Source: Petrosia ficiformis
Lineage: Eukaryota > Porifera > Demospongiae > Haplosclerida > Petrosiidae
Length of the DNA stretch: 64,000 bases
NCBI GenBank assembly: GCA_947044365.1
Contig: OX345638.1
Location: forward strand, 10,941,701-11,005,700
Direction: 5' to 3'
In this document: positions 35,961 to 45,438 of the stretch, one piece after another
How the letters are laid out: the number at the start of each line of letters is the position of its first letter
Numbering within the stretch: the stretch's first letter is position 1
Notes under the pieces: model-generated
The model's input: the letters and a program-made list of their open reading frames with translations, nothing else
The model's database searches: none
What the model was told of the DNA's origin: nothing
Translations under genes and position numbers: made by a program

Positions 35961-38900
35961 CATACATACATGTACACATGTACATACATACATTCAGGTT
36001 TGGTGGTTGGCTGATATCAGAAGATCTTGCGCAAGGAGGAGATGTATTAACTGTATGTTACTTGTAATAGGACTATTCAATCTATGCTGTACTGTACTGT
36101 ACTGTACTGTACTGTACTGTACTGTACTGTACTGTACTATACTGTACTGTACTGTACTGTACTGTACTGTACTGTACTGTACTGTACTGTACTGTACTGT
36201 ACTATACTGTACTGTACTGTACTGTACTGTACTGTACTGTACTGTACTGTACTGTACTGTACTGTACTGTACTGTACTATATATAGGTTAGATACTGTAT
36301 TCGTGGTTTCTACGAGCAATAGAATACCGCGGAAACAGTTTAATTACTGAGGGCGGAGCCTGAAGTAATTAATTTTTCCAAGGTAGCTCTATTGCGCGTG
36401 GAAACCTTGAATACAGTATCTAAGCAATTTAGATTATAGCTATTACTTTGTTGGATAGGAGAAATAACAAGAAAGCTATGTGGTAATCTTCTTTAGTTGC
36501 AGAAAGACAGCAAGAGCGAGTGTTTTGCTCTAGAGGGCAACGCCCACATCTATCTTTTGTCAGTTGTGTAACTTTTGGATTTCAAAAAGCTGAAGATTTT
36601 AGCTTACTTAGTTGGACAGTAGACCTTTTATGAAGATAAATAATAAGATATTAAAACCATTCTTCATTTGTTGGTAGAAAGCAGCTAGACGAGTGTTTTT
36701 TACAAATGCAGTAGTCAGCAGTCAACGCCCACACTTTAGCGACTTTCTCAGTCTATTGCTTGTACAAATCAACAGATCCAGCCATACAAAAAACTTTGCT
36801 CCTGTTCGCGGTGTGAAATTCATATAGCAACACTGCAACATGTTTACTAAGTGATTAAAAGTAGGTTTACTACGGGATTTAGAAACCTGTAATTGACCAA
36901 TCAGATTGCAGCATTTTAATGAGCTATAATCTAAACTATACTATACTGTACTGTACTATACTATACTGTACTGTACTATACTATACTGTACTGTACTGTA
37001 CTGTACTGTACTGTACTGTACTATACTATGCTATACTGTACTATACTATACTGTACTATACTGTACTGTACTATACTGTACTGTACTGTACTGTACTGTA
37101 CTGTACTGTACTGTACTGTACTGTACTGTACTATATATAGGTTAGATACTGTATTCGTGGTTTCTACGAGCAATAGAATACCGCGGAAACAGTTTAATTA
37201 CTGAGGGCGGAGCCTGAAGTAATTAATTTTTCCAAGGTAGCTCTATTGCGCGTGGAAACCTTGAATACAGTATCTAAGCAATTTAGATTATAGCTATTAC
37301 TTTGTTGGATAGGAGAAATAACAAGAAAGCTATGTGGTAATCTTCTTTAGTTGCAGAAAGACAGCAAGAGCGAGTGTTTTGCTCTAGAGGGCAACGCCCA
37401 CATCTATCTTTTGTCAGTTGTGTAACTTTTGGATTTCAAAAAGCTGAAGATTTTAGCTTACTTAGTTGGACAGTAGACCTTTTATGAAGATAAATAATAA
37501 GATATTAAAACCATTCTTCATTTGTTGGTAGAAAGCAGCTAGACGAGTGTTTTTTACAAATGCAGTAGTCAGCAGTCAACGCCCACACTTTAGCGACTTT
37601 CTCAGTCTATTGCTTGTACAAATCAACAGATCCAGCCATACAAAAAACTTTGCTCCTGTTCGCTGTGTGAAATTCATATAGCAACACTGCAACATGTTTA
37701 CTAAGTGATTAAAAGTAGGTTTACTACGGGATTTAGAAACCTGTAATTGACCAATCAGATTGCAGCATTTTAATGAGCTATAATCTAAACTATACTATAC
37801 TGTACTGTACTATACTATACTGTACTGTACTATACTATACTGTACTGTACTGTACTGTACTGTACTGTACTGTACTATACTATGCTATACTGTACTATAC
37901 TATACTGTACTATACTGTACTGTACTATACTGTACTGTACTGTACTGTACTGTACTGTACTGTACTGTACTGTACTGTACTGTACTATACTATACTGTAC
38001 TGTACTATATTGTACTGTACTATAATTATTGTGCTGTAAATGTATATTATTTCACTTTTAAAGGTATTTTTTTCAATAATTGTTGGAGCATTTTCTCTCG
38101 GACAAGCAATTCCAAGTTTTGAATATTTTGCTACAGCTCTAGGAGCTGCTGGTAAAATAGTAGATACAATAAAAAGAGTAAGTGACACAAATAAACAAAC
38201 AGACAAATGTACGTACAATTTACTAAGTAAGTCAACATTATAATATTATAATTCTTGTCTATCAGGTTCCACCTATCGATACTAATAGTGATGATGGTAT
38301 TGTTCTTAACAAAGATGAGGAAAATAACTCTGTTACATTTAAGAATGTGAACTTTACTTATCCTGCTAGACCGGATGTAGAGGTTATTTAGATGGATGGA
38401 TGGATGGATGGATGGACGAATGCATAATTCTATCTTGATCTTAGCTAATGATTCAATCCACCTCTCTATTCATAATCTTCTTTTCATTCATTTAATATCA
38501 AATTTTATATATCATATACAGGTATTAAAATCATTTGATCTTTCAGTTAATGTTGGGCAGACGGTTGCCCTTGTTGGTCATAGTGGATGTGGGAAGAGTA
38601 CAGTCATACAGTTATTACAAAGATTTTATGATGTTGATAGTGGAGATGTAAGTTTGTCTGTAAATTTAGAATACGATTACTATATATAGATATAACGTAC
38701 CATATGTAGTCTAATTATGAGTATGTCATCTTATACCATAAATATTGTAACTATTATTCTAATTACTGAACATTTATTATATGTATGTACATGGATATAT
38801 TCGTAAATAAATACCACATATACTCTAATTATGAGTACAGTACTAATCAGTGTTTTTGATAAGCTCATATGGCACACCATTGGCCCAAAGAGCTTCTTAT

Positions 38901-39322
38901 TTGGCACTGCACAGTTCTCTCTTTGTGCCAGTGGCGCAGTCAGCATTAACTCTTAATTAATTGGCTCAATATGTATTCTCAATGCCGCACATACAAACCA
39001 TTTTTGAGCCAATTTGGCCCAAGCTTCAAAACTGATCAAAAACTCTGGTACTAATATAAATATCATGGTATATATTTTAATATTTAATCTAATTACAATT
39101 ATTTTCATATTCCATAGATTCTAATTGGTGCCCATCCTATTAAAGAATTGAATGTTAAATATCTTCGTAGTATAATGGGTGTGGTCAGTCAGGAACCTGT
39201 TCTATTTGATATGACTATTATGGATAATATAAAGTTTGGAAGAGAAGATGCTACCATGGAAGAGATTGAACAAGCTGCAAAAGACGCTAATGTTCATGAT
39301 TTTATTGAGGGGCTTCCCCAAC

Positions 39323-39364
<42 letters not shown>

Positions 39365-40132
39365 ATATGTATAATTATGCATGTATGTTTATATGTAACT
39401 ATGTATGTCTGTGTGCATAATGTATGTACATGTACTGTACATGATGTACTCAATATACACGTACATAGTGTATATTGTGTGTTTGTATGTACAATTGTAC
39501 ATGTGTATGTATGTACATGTACGAGTATGTATTACAGTATATAAGTAAGTATATATGTATGCAATATATGTATGTATATATGTATGTATGTATGTATATA
39601 TGTATGTATGTATGTATACGTATGTATATGTATGTGTGTATATGTATGTACATGTATGTATGTGTGCATGTATGCATGTACATGTGTATATGTAACTATG
39701 TATGTATGTACAGTAATATGTAATTATAACTATATATACATGTACACTATATTATATATCTATGTGTTAGATTATATTATATATTCCTGTAGGTTATAAT
39801 ACTTTAGTTGGTGAAAGAGGTGCACAGTTGAGTGGAGGTCAGAAACAACGTGTAGCAATAGCCAGAGCTCTTCTTAGTAATCCAAAGATACTTCTTCTTG
39901 ATGAAGCTACCTCAGCTTTGGATAGTGAGAGTGAGAAACTAGTACAAACAGCTCTTGAAAAAGCTAGTGAGGGAAGAACTACCATAATCATAGCTCATCG
40001 GTTAGTATGTACATACATGTACATACATACATACATACATATACATACATAAATACATACATACACACACACACATACATACACATATACATGCATACAC
40101 ACTCATACATGTACATGTATATACACATACGT

Positions 40133-40172
<40 letters not shown>

Positions 40173-42242
40173 ACACATATACATACATATATACACATAC
40201 ATACGTACATACTTACACATACATGCATACATACATACATGTACATACATACATGGATACATACATAAATATAATTTATATTAATTACATATTATTATTA
40301 TACAGATTATCAACTATTCAAAATGCTGATCTTATAGTATGTATTGATGAAGGTAATATTGTAGAGACAGGATCACATGGAGAGTTAATGAAACTAGAGG
40401 GATTTTATCATGAGATGGTTACAGCACAGGTTAATTAGTGGGTGTGGTTAATACATTAATAGCAATCAAAAATAATTAATTAATGTATGCTTATTATAGC
40501 TCATGAATAATTAATTAATTTACTAATTAATGTTAATTATTATAGATCAAAGGAGGAGTTGATGACGTATTTATGAATCTAAGATCTCTTGAAGTACCTA
40601 AAGATGACGAGGTGGAGGAGAAACCCGCAATTCTTCGTCTGTACTCAAAAGAAGTTAGTCGACAATTTAGTCATCAATTCAGTCGTCAAACATCAGAGAA
40701 AAAAGATGAAAAAAAAAAGAGTATGAAACAAATAAACAAAGAGAAGGTGTGGTTACTAATGATAGTCTATCTATCTATCTATTTGTCCATCAATGGATTT
40801 ATTTATGTAATACATGTATGTATATACTAACTTGTGTATCTATTTATATAGCATATAATTATATGTATTTGTTAATCAATCTCTCTGTATGAAATCTTCA
40901 AATCTCTATAGTTATACATGTGTTCACATCTATATATCTATTTATAGCAAGAGGAATGGGATAAAGAGCTCAAGCCAGTGCCCATATCTAGAATAATGGC
41001 TCTTAATGCTAAAGAATGGTGGATTATATTACTGGGTATATTAGGAGCTTTGATAAATGGATCGATATTCCCAATATTTGCTATCATATTTGGAGAAATA
41101 TTAACGGTAATTACTAGTGTTCTATATAATATTATAGTAATATTCTATAAATAGTAACAATATTGTATTTATTAATACGTTATTGCTAATAGTAACATTA
41201 TTTTGTTCTATTAATAGCAGCAGTATTGTATTCTATTAATAGTAATATTATTCTATTAATAGTAACAGTGTTCTATTAATAGTAATATATACATGTAATT
41301 ATACTTCTATAGGCATTTGGTGAGACTTCTGATAGGGTATTAGATGCTACTCATCTTCCAGCTAGTCTGTTCCTGGGTCTCGGAGTAGTTTCAGGAATTG
41401 CAAACTTGATTAAAGTATGTCATTATTCATTCATTTATTAATAGTTAATTAAGTCTTGTTGCTATGGAGATTGAATTATTATTAGTATTCATAATTATTT
41501 ATCATTCTGTAGAATGTTTGTTTCTCAGTATCTGGGGAATATCTCACTGCCAGAATTCGATCACGTTTGTTTAAAGCAATTTTACGACAGGTCAGTAGAC
41601 GTGTGTGTGGATCTCTGTATATGTATACATGTATGTATGTGTATGTATACATGTATGTATGTGTATGTATACATGTATGTATGTGTATGTATATATGTAT
41701 GTATGTGTGTGTATACATGTATGTATGTGTATGTATGTGTGTGTATACATGTATGTATGTGTGTGTATACATGTATGTATGTGTATGTATGTGTGTGTAT
41801 ACATGTATGTATGTGTATGTATACATGTATGTATGTGTATGTATGTGTGTGTATACATGTATGTATGTGTGTGTATACATGTATGTATGTGTATGTATGT
41901 GTGTGTATATATGTATGTATGTGTATGTATACATGTATGTATGTGTATGTATACATGTATGTATGTGTATGTATACATGTATGTATGTGTGTGTATACAT
42001 GTATGTATGTGTATGTATATATATATATATATATATTGTTTTGCAGGAGATTGGATGGTTTGATGAAGAAAAGAATTCTACAGGAGCATTAACAACTCGG
42101 CTATCTGAAGATGCAGCGCAAGTACAAGGAGTGAGTTAATATAAATAGATATTATACATACATACACACATACATACATACATACACACATATATACATA
42201 CATACATACATACATACATACATACATACATACACACATATA

Positions 42243-42274
<32 letters not shown>

Positions 42275-43354
42275 CACACACATACATACATATATACATA
42301 CAAGACCATTAGTACTAATATCATTATAATTATATATTTCTCTTCAGGCTACAGGGACGCGACTAGCAACAATTGTTGAAACAATGTTCACTCTATCACT
42401 GGCTCTAGTTATAGCGTTTGTATATTCTTGGATACTTACTCTGGTTATTCTTGGGTTTGCTCCATTCATGATAATTGCAGGAGCTGCGAAAACAGCCCTT
42501 TTAACTAAACGTCTTACCGGTAATAAGAAATCATTAACAGAAGCTGGAAAAGTGAGAATATAATATTAACAAAAGCAACTTCAAATATTTACTCTCTCCT
42601 CCCCCTTTTCCTCCTCACCTCTTCCTCCTTCTCCTCCTCCCCTTTCTCCTCCTCATAGCTTGCTGTTGATTCTATTGAGAATATTCGTACTGTTAATTCA
42701 TTAAACTTACAAGAAAGATTTTTCATTTTATACAAAAATGAAGTCCAGTCTACGCACAGGTGAAAGAAATTATTTCATTCTTTATTATACTGTTAATTAG
42801 AAACCTTAATATACCGTTACATACTTATACATACATACATTCACACATACACACATACACACATACATGTACATGCATACAACATACATACATGCATACA
42901 TACATGCACACATACATGCATACATGTATTTATGCGTACACAGTACATATATACAGACAGACACCGCACAAGCGTACATATTTACATACTTATAGATATA
43001 TACATCCATTTTCACAGGAGTGGTATACTATTTGGTATACTAGAAGGTGTGGCTTATGGTATATCACAGGGTTATATATATTTTGGATATGTGATAGCAT
43101 TTCGTTTTGGAGCCTTTCTTGTTACTCTTGATGAAGGTCATATCCTCCATGTTGAATTTCAGGATGTATTCAGAGTTCTCTTTGCTCTGGTATTTGGAGC
43201 TCTTGCTGTTGGACAAGCTAGTGCCTTTGCTCCTAATTATACTAAAGCTAAGCTATCAACGTATCGTATATTCTCACTACTAGACAGGACACCAATCATT
43301 GATAATTATTCCACTGATGGAAAAGAATTGGTGAGATTATAATATACATACACA

Positions 43355-43390
<36 letters not shown>

Positions 43391-44528
43391 TACATACATA
43401 CATACATACAATGTATATACATACATATGTACATACATACATATAATGTATATACATACATACATACATACATGTAATTATATACATAAATACATACGTA
43501 CTTATATAGGATGATGTAACAGGAATGATATCATTGGATACAGTATCATTTAATTACCCAACTCGTCCAGATGTTAAAGTATTACAAGATTTATCAATAT
43601 CAGTTAAACCAGGACAAACTATAGCACTAGTAGGTCCATCAGGCTGTGGTAAAAGTACTGTAGTCTCTCTTATTGAAAGATTCTATGATCCATTAAAAGG
43701 TGGAGTCCTCTTAGACGATGTTGATATACAAGAACTCAATATTCGTTGGTTAAGGACTCAATTAGGTATTGTATCTCAAGAACCTATTCTATTTGATACT
43801 AGTATATCCGACAATATAAGATATGGTGCTAATCATCGTGAGGTATCTGATGAAGAGATTATTGATTCTGCAAAGGCTGCTAATATTCATGATTTTATAC
43901 AATCATTACCACAGGTATGTATATATTAGTATTTGTCCTTCTGTTCGTATCTATTTATGTGTTAATACCATCTATTTATGTATGGAAGTACGAAAATGTA
44001 TGTATCCATCCATCCATCCTTCATTTATCCATTCATCCAACCATTCATCCAACCATTTGTCCATTCATTTATCCATCCATTCTTCCATCCGTCCTTCTAT
44101 TCATTTATCTATCCATCCATTCATCCATCCGTCCATCTGTTCATTCATCTATCTATCCATTCATTCAGGGTTATAGTACTAATGCTGGTGATAAAGGCAC
44201 TCAGTTAAGTGGAGGACAGAAACAAAGAATTGCCATAGCTCGTGCTCTCATCAGAAACCCTAAAATACTTCTTCTAGATGAAGCAACATCAGCCCTAGAT
44301 AGTGAGAGTGAGATAATAGTCCAGGAAGCTCTAGATAAAGCTAGGGAGGGTCGTACTAGTATAGTAATAGCTCATAGGTTATCCACTGTGTACAGTGCTG
44401 ACTGTATTGTGGTAATAGCTAATGGTAGTGTTGTTGAGAAGGGTACACACACTGAACTATTAGCTAAGGGAGGTGTATATTATCAGTTACATCAACATCA
44501 ACACTTGATAGGAGATGAGGAGAAATAA
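26283..44528 (+). CDS. ABCB/P-glycoprotein-type full ABC transporter
   Basis: Exons: 27929-28060, 29471-29982, 30522-30693, 31072-31196, 31651-31767, 35998-36052, 38064-38177, 38266-38382, 38522-38647, 39118-39322, 39793-40000, 40306-40429, 40546-40746, 40948-41106, 41313-41414, 41513-41590, 42047-42130, 42348-42551, 42659-42759, 43018-43330, 43510-43914, 44169-44528. All are GT-AG with matching phases, about 1337 residues. Order is TMD1-NBD1-linker-TMD2-NBD2. NBD1: [44 protein letters not shown]2: [41 protein letters not shown]. Both ATP sites look competent. The first extracellular loop is unusually long. Likely start ATG 26283 with small exons 26283-26294, 26508-26532 and 26916-26986 (acidic, [10 protein letters not shown]); these are uncertain. 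Expected role: ATP-driven efflux of hydrophobic compounds. Confidence 0.9.
26585..26815. repeat. 72-bp minisatellite, inverted orientation
   Basis: About 2.5 units carrying atagatagatcgttccatag and gaatgggtgggtaggtgtat, the reverse complement of the array at 25380-25905, then plain (GGAT)n. The two arrays face each other about 680 bp apart. Confidence 0.9.
26997..27742 (+). pseudogene. USP9X-like ubiquitin hydrolase exon fragments
   Basis: Three pieces: about 26997-27081 ([20 protein letters not shown]), the His-box of the USP catalytic domain; 27353-27537 ([20 protein letters not shown]); and 27652-27742 ([20 protein letters not shown]). The last two match in order the region just after the catalytic domain of USP9X. 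The exon that should lie between pieces 1 and 2 is missing (phases disagree), as are the catalytic Cys box and all else. They lie on the plus strand between the probable first exons and TM1 exon of the ABC gene. Best read as a captured gene fragment; a real short gene or a chimeric transcript cannot be excluded. Confidence 0.72.
27545..28356. repeat. Microsatellite cluster in ABC introns
   Basis: 27545-27640 is (CTAT)n, 27755-27900 is (CCAT)n-like, and 28061-28356 is (GTAT)n with acatgtat interruptions. The last begins directly at the splice donor of exon 27929-28060. Confidence 0.9.
28357..28716. mobile_element. hAT-like MITE in (GTAT)n
   Basis: Tips cagggtttcatttag and the inverse ctaaatgaaagcctg (one mismatch). 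The interior has runs of G and C near both ends (28371-28420, 28640-28690). The 8-bp flanks lie in microsatellite, so the target duplication is ambiguous. Confidence 0.7.
28717..29470. other. ABC intron, unique and (GTAT)n DNA
   Basis: 28830-28990 contains a GC-richer stretch (accccgcctggggccaaatg) and caatcaatcaat; nothing recognised as a gene. 29310-29425 is a (GTAT)n/(GTAC) microsatellite. Confidence 0.6.
29471..29982 (+). CDS. ABC transporter exon with expanded extracellular loop 1 and TM2
   Basis: 170 residues. The first about 105, following TM1, form the extracellular loop and carry four N-glycosylation sequons (NDT, NCS, NST, NCT) and several Cys. Then TM2 ([19 protein letters not shown]) and the first intracellular loop (LRQDIAWFD). 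The loop is about twice the length I know for vertebrate ABCB1. Confidence 0.85.
30030..30480. repeat. 87-bp minisatellite on a (CCAT)n background
   Basis: About four units of roughly 87 bp, each with tccagtatacatccattagt and ctacccattctctaatccat, within an ABC intron. Confidence 0.9.
30742..31650. repeat. (GTAT)n and (CATA)n arrays in two ABC introns
   Basis: 30742-30850 is (GTAT)n/(GTGT)n. 31200-31650 fills almost the whole intron with (CATA)n containing repeated cataaatacatacgtacata blocks and runs up to the acceptor cag at 31648-31650. Confidence 0.92.
31796..32186. mobile_element. hAT-type MITE
   Basis: Tips cagggcataaacgaaggtg and the inverse with one change (caccTttgtttatgccctg). Perfect 8-bp target duplication attataat at 31788-31795 and 32187-32194. 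Internal caccttcgaaggt palindromes. Non-coding, in an ABC intron. Confidence 0.88.
32341..33672 (-). CDS. LINE polyprotein, C-terminal RT and zinc fingers
   Basis: Continuation of the same protein in another frame. [20 protein letters not shown] and [13 protein letters not shown] carry the second catalytic motif (YADD), followed by thumb region and YGCEAWAIT. The C-terminus holds Cys/His fingers: [20 protein letters not shown] and [20 protein letters not shown]. The upstream limit is open frame, not a real start. Apart from the shift both parts are open, so the copy is young. Confidence 0.87.
   Translation of the reverse strand: MQVPCRFHAGTMQVVRMDGCFSRDFIVENGVRQGDVLAPVLFNLFLDALVSIVESHFSRSGVSIVFSTEESKLVGSRRKMVKELLLSDLEYADDMVVMCDSMDVLEECVRFTDSIFRRMGMIINARKSCIFGAGPRSVLKCQLRDIQLSSQEVIEVAEEFQYLGSIVDSSGSLEAEISARINKAAKSFGSLKSVLWDRKEIGVNFKIQLFKAVVVSSLLYGCEAWAITASQVQRIQTFVMGCLRVILGISKLDKRRNVEIREKAHVDRVEVLMLKRRLKWLGHVVRMNESRIPRCLLVSKMAGGKRAVGKQKLRWCDVVMSDLKRCEMSDEWFGMALDRKMWRGMICACGDELNEELEAMEKSKKDDAKLRRGNEASFQVGVGDIWRCEASGCGFVARSKAGLVNHKRQRHLAIYQQDQHCPLCGGVFKRQGLHSHVRFCQKK
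33590..35767 (-). CDS. LINE polyprotein, endonuclease and N-terminal RT
   Basis: 725 residues from ATG 35767. The AP-endonuclease domain opens with [20 protein letters not shown] and has [23 protein letters not shown] and SDHRLV (the catalytic Glu, Asp and His blocks). RT begins with [53 protein letters not shown] and [13 protein letters not shown] (first catalytic Asp). The frame runs off at about 33610-33670, where a short tandem duplication shifts it; the rest of RT is in the next frame. Confidence 0.88.
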   Translation of the reverse strand: MDNLSCGVRTTEHAGRAGRSSDAGRLRCTFLSPKSCVRLGCWNVRSLGRPTKQNSRLRDVLRSMDEKQIEVLALSEVRWPGHGVAEINEHVIIYAGIEKSEVNCRRSGVAIVLRSGAISAWKLAGSNFVPVSDRLLSVRLRCAAGYVTIVAMYAPTNDPSNADETNSFYMDLQESVRGVASGDMLLVMGDFNARVGNDVNVWKGVVGSHGIPEVNENGLKLLDFCSVNNLLVTNTLFMHRDCHKFTWFHPGNTSGVGHMMDFILVNRKFRSSILDSRVFRGTYLQSDHRLVVAKVRVKFKVMRKKKKVVPHRYVKDIKSLSKNECEKCVRSVFEKCKFEELEVSWMEFKEALSKAQVVLPVQEIRNSGDWVTSEVCRISELKRKAWVRWMNDPGKVELKVEYLRLKALSKKKVTEAKEKWWREQAQELGERYEECLRAGMGGSLLRNLKVLRSSQALHSSSAVLAKDGVTKLFTVEKKLERWREHFEDLLNVVSHVESSVIDLVSSLPGADLESLTDRPTEGEVRLAIRDLKNGKAPGEDGISAELLKIGGDTVVEWITKLCVLIWDKEEIPKDWVRQVVIPLHKKGSRLVCDNYRGISLLSVPGKVLCKVLQRRLVDKVDWCLRESQCGFRKGRSCIDHVFTVRMLVEKAREFQKPLYFCFIDLKKAYDSVNRNALWVLLKKRYCLPEKFISILKVFHAGTMQVSCRYHAGCANGWLFLQGFYC
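36083..36282. repeat. (CTGTA)n pentanucleotide array
   Basis: About 40 units with a few CTATA variants. It recurs at 36935-37136 and 37790-38020 in the duplicated segment. Confidence 0.95.
36287..37994. repeat. 854-bp tandem duplication
   Basis: 36287-37140 and 37141-37994 are almost identical; I noticed one base change (gttcgcggtgtg against gttcgctgtgtg at about 36806/37660). Each unit ends in a (CTGTA)n array that matches the array preceding the first unit. In an ABC intron. Confidence 0.93.
36288..36422. mobile_element. Palindromic MITE-like element (duplicated at +854)
   Basis: ttagatactgtattcgtggt is mirrored by accttgaatacagtatctaa; the arms also share tctacgagcaatag. A second inverted pair, tttagattatagct (36428) and agctataatctaaa (36921), surrounds the following 500 bp. 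Both lie within the 854-bp unit, so each is present twice. Confidence 0.65.
38848..39047. mobile_element. hAT-type MITE, 200 bp
   Basis: Tips cagtgtttttgat and the inverse atcaaaaactctg (one mismatch). Perfect 8-bp target duplication gtactaat at 38840-38847 and 39048-39055. In the NBD1 intron between exons 38522-38647 and 39118-39322. Confidence 0.88.
39323..39760. repeat. (GT)n then (GTAT)n in NBD1 intron
   Basis: Begins 3 bases into the intron after the donor cgtatgt at 39321 and fills most of it. Confidence 0.88.
40005..40270. repeat. (CATA)n/(CACA)n microsatellite
   Basis: Starts just after donor gttagtatgt at 40001 and fills the intron before exon 40306. Confidence 0.9.
41600..42036. 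repeat. (GTAT)n with regular tatacatgtatgtatgtg units
   Basis: Higher-order units built from gtatacatgtatgtatgtgt fill the intron between exons 41513-41590 and 42047-42130, ending in (AT)n just before the acceptor. Confidence 0.9.
42158..42302. repeat. (CATA)n microsatellite
   Basis: CATA/CACA array in the ABC intron after exon 42047-42130. Similar short arrays occur at 42825-42925, 43345-43495 and, as (CCAT)n, 44000-44165. Confidence 0.9.
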
Positions 44529-45438
44529 CAATTTAATTAGGAACTTTATAATTACATAATTATTATTAATATTTGAACTTTTGAACACTTCAACTATTTT
44601 ACTTGCTGATATTAAATGATTTTGTCACTTCATTAATTTTTTGTATAATTGTTTGAGAAATAATTAATTTTTGGCATTAATTACTACTCTTCGTAATTGT
44701 TGATCTGATCCTAATATCACTACTAATGATGTTATTGAGCTACTACTAAAAGCTAATGTTGATCCAAACATTTAAACGCACAATGCAAGTAACAACTGTT
44801 TATAATAACCACATGGATCAATGAAACCGTGGTCCACAGACACTATGGATTAATGGAACTGTGGTCACTACACTCTATGACTATATTTTAATTGAACTGC
44901 GGTCCAAAGACACTATTGTTCAATAGAACCATGGTTCCTAGACTGTACAAGTCTATATATGCTTTAATGGAACCTTACTCCGTCTAGATCTAGATCTAGT
45001 TTGATGATCTGGAAATAGTATTAATTATACATTATAGAAACCTAATACCTATATGCTGGTATAATACCATAATTATATACTCTAATAAAGGGGTCTAACT
45101 TATGCAAAGTATATTGTGGAATTATATTAAGTATGGATGTGCGACACAAGGATTGCGGAATATGGGTGGGGCTATAGCCTCCCCAAAATATCATTACAGG
45201 GGCTTAGATAATTATACAATTGTACAACAAATGGCTACATGAATATTAATGAGTAAGCAAAAGTGTTCACATCCTTTGCTCACGAATGTTTTAGCCACTG
45301 CAATGTCAATTATCTTCCACCGCAAATTTGTAATAATAGTATTTTTATTTAAGAAATTACAATATAATAATCATTGTTCTATTAATTAATTAATAATAAA
45401 ATAACCTATCATGTAAAAGTAAACATTATTATTATAAG
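44529..45438. other. Spacer between ABC gene and gene B (tail-to-tail)
   Basis: The two genes converge here. About 44810-44960 holds a degenerate tandem repeat of some 50-60 bp (variants of atggaaccgtggtccacaga). No gene recognised in the rest; AT-rich. Confidence 0.55.

Noticed and set aside
36007..38039. Leu-Tyr-Cys-Thr-Val repeat ORFs
   Set aside because: Translations of the (CTGTA)n array; a 5-bp period gives open frames in all phases.
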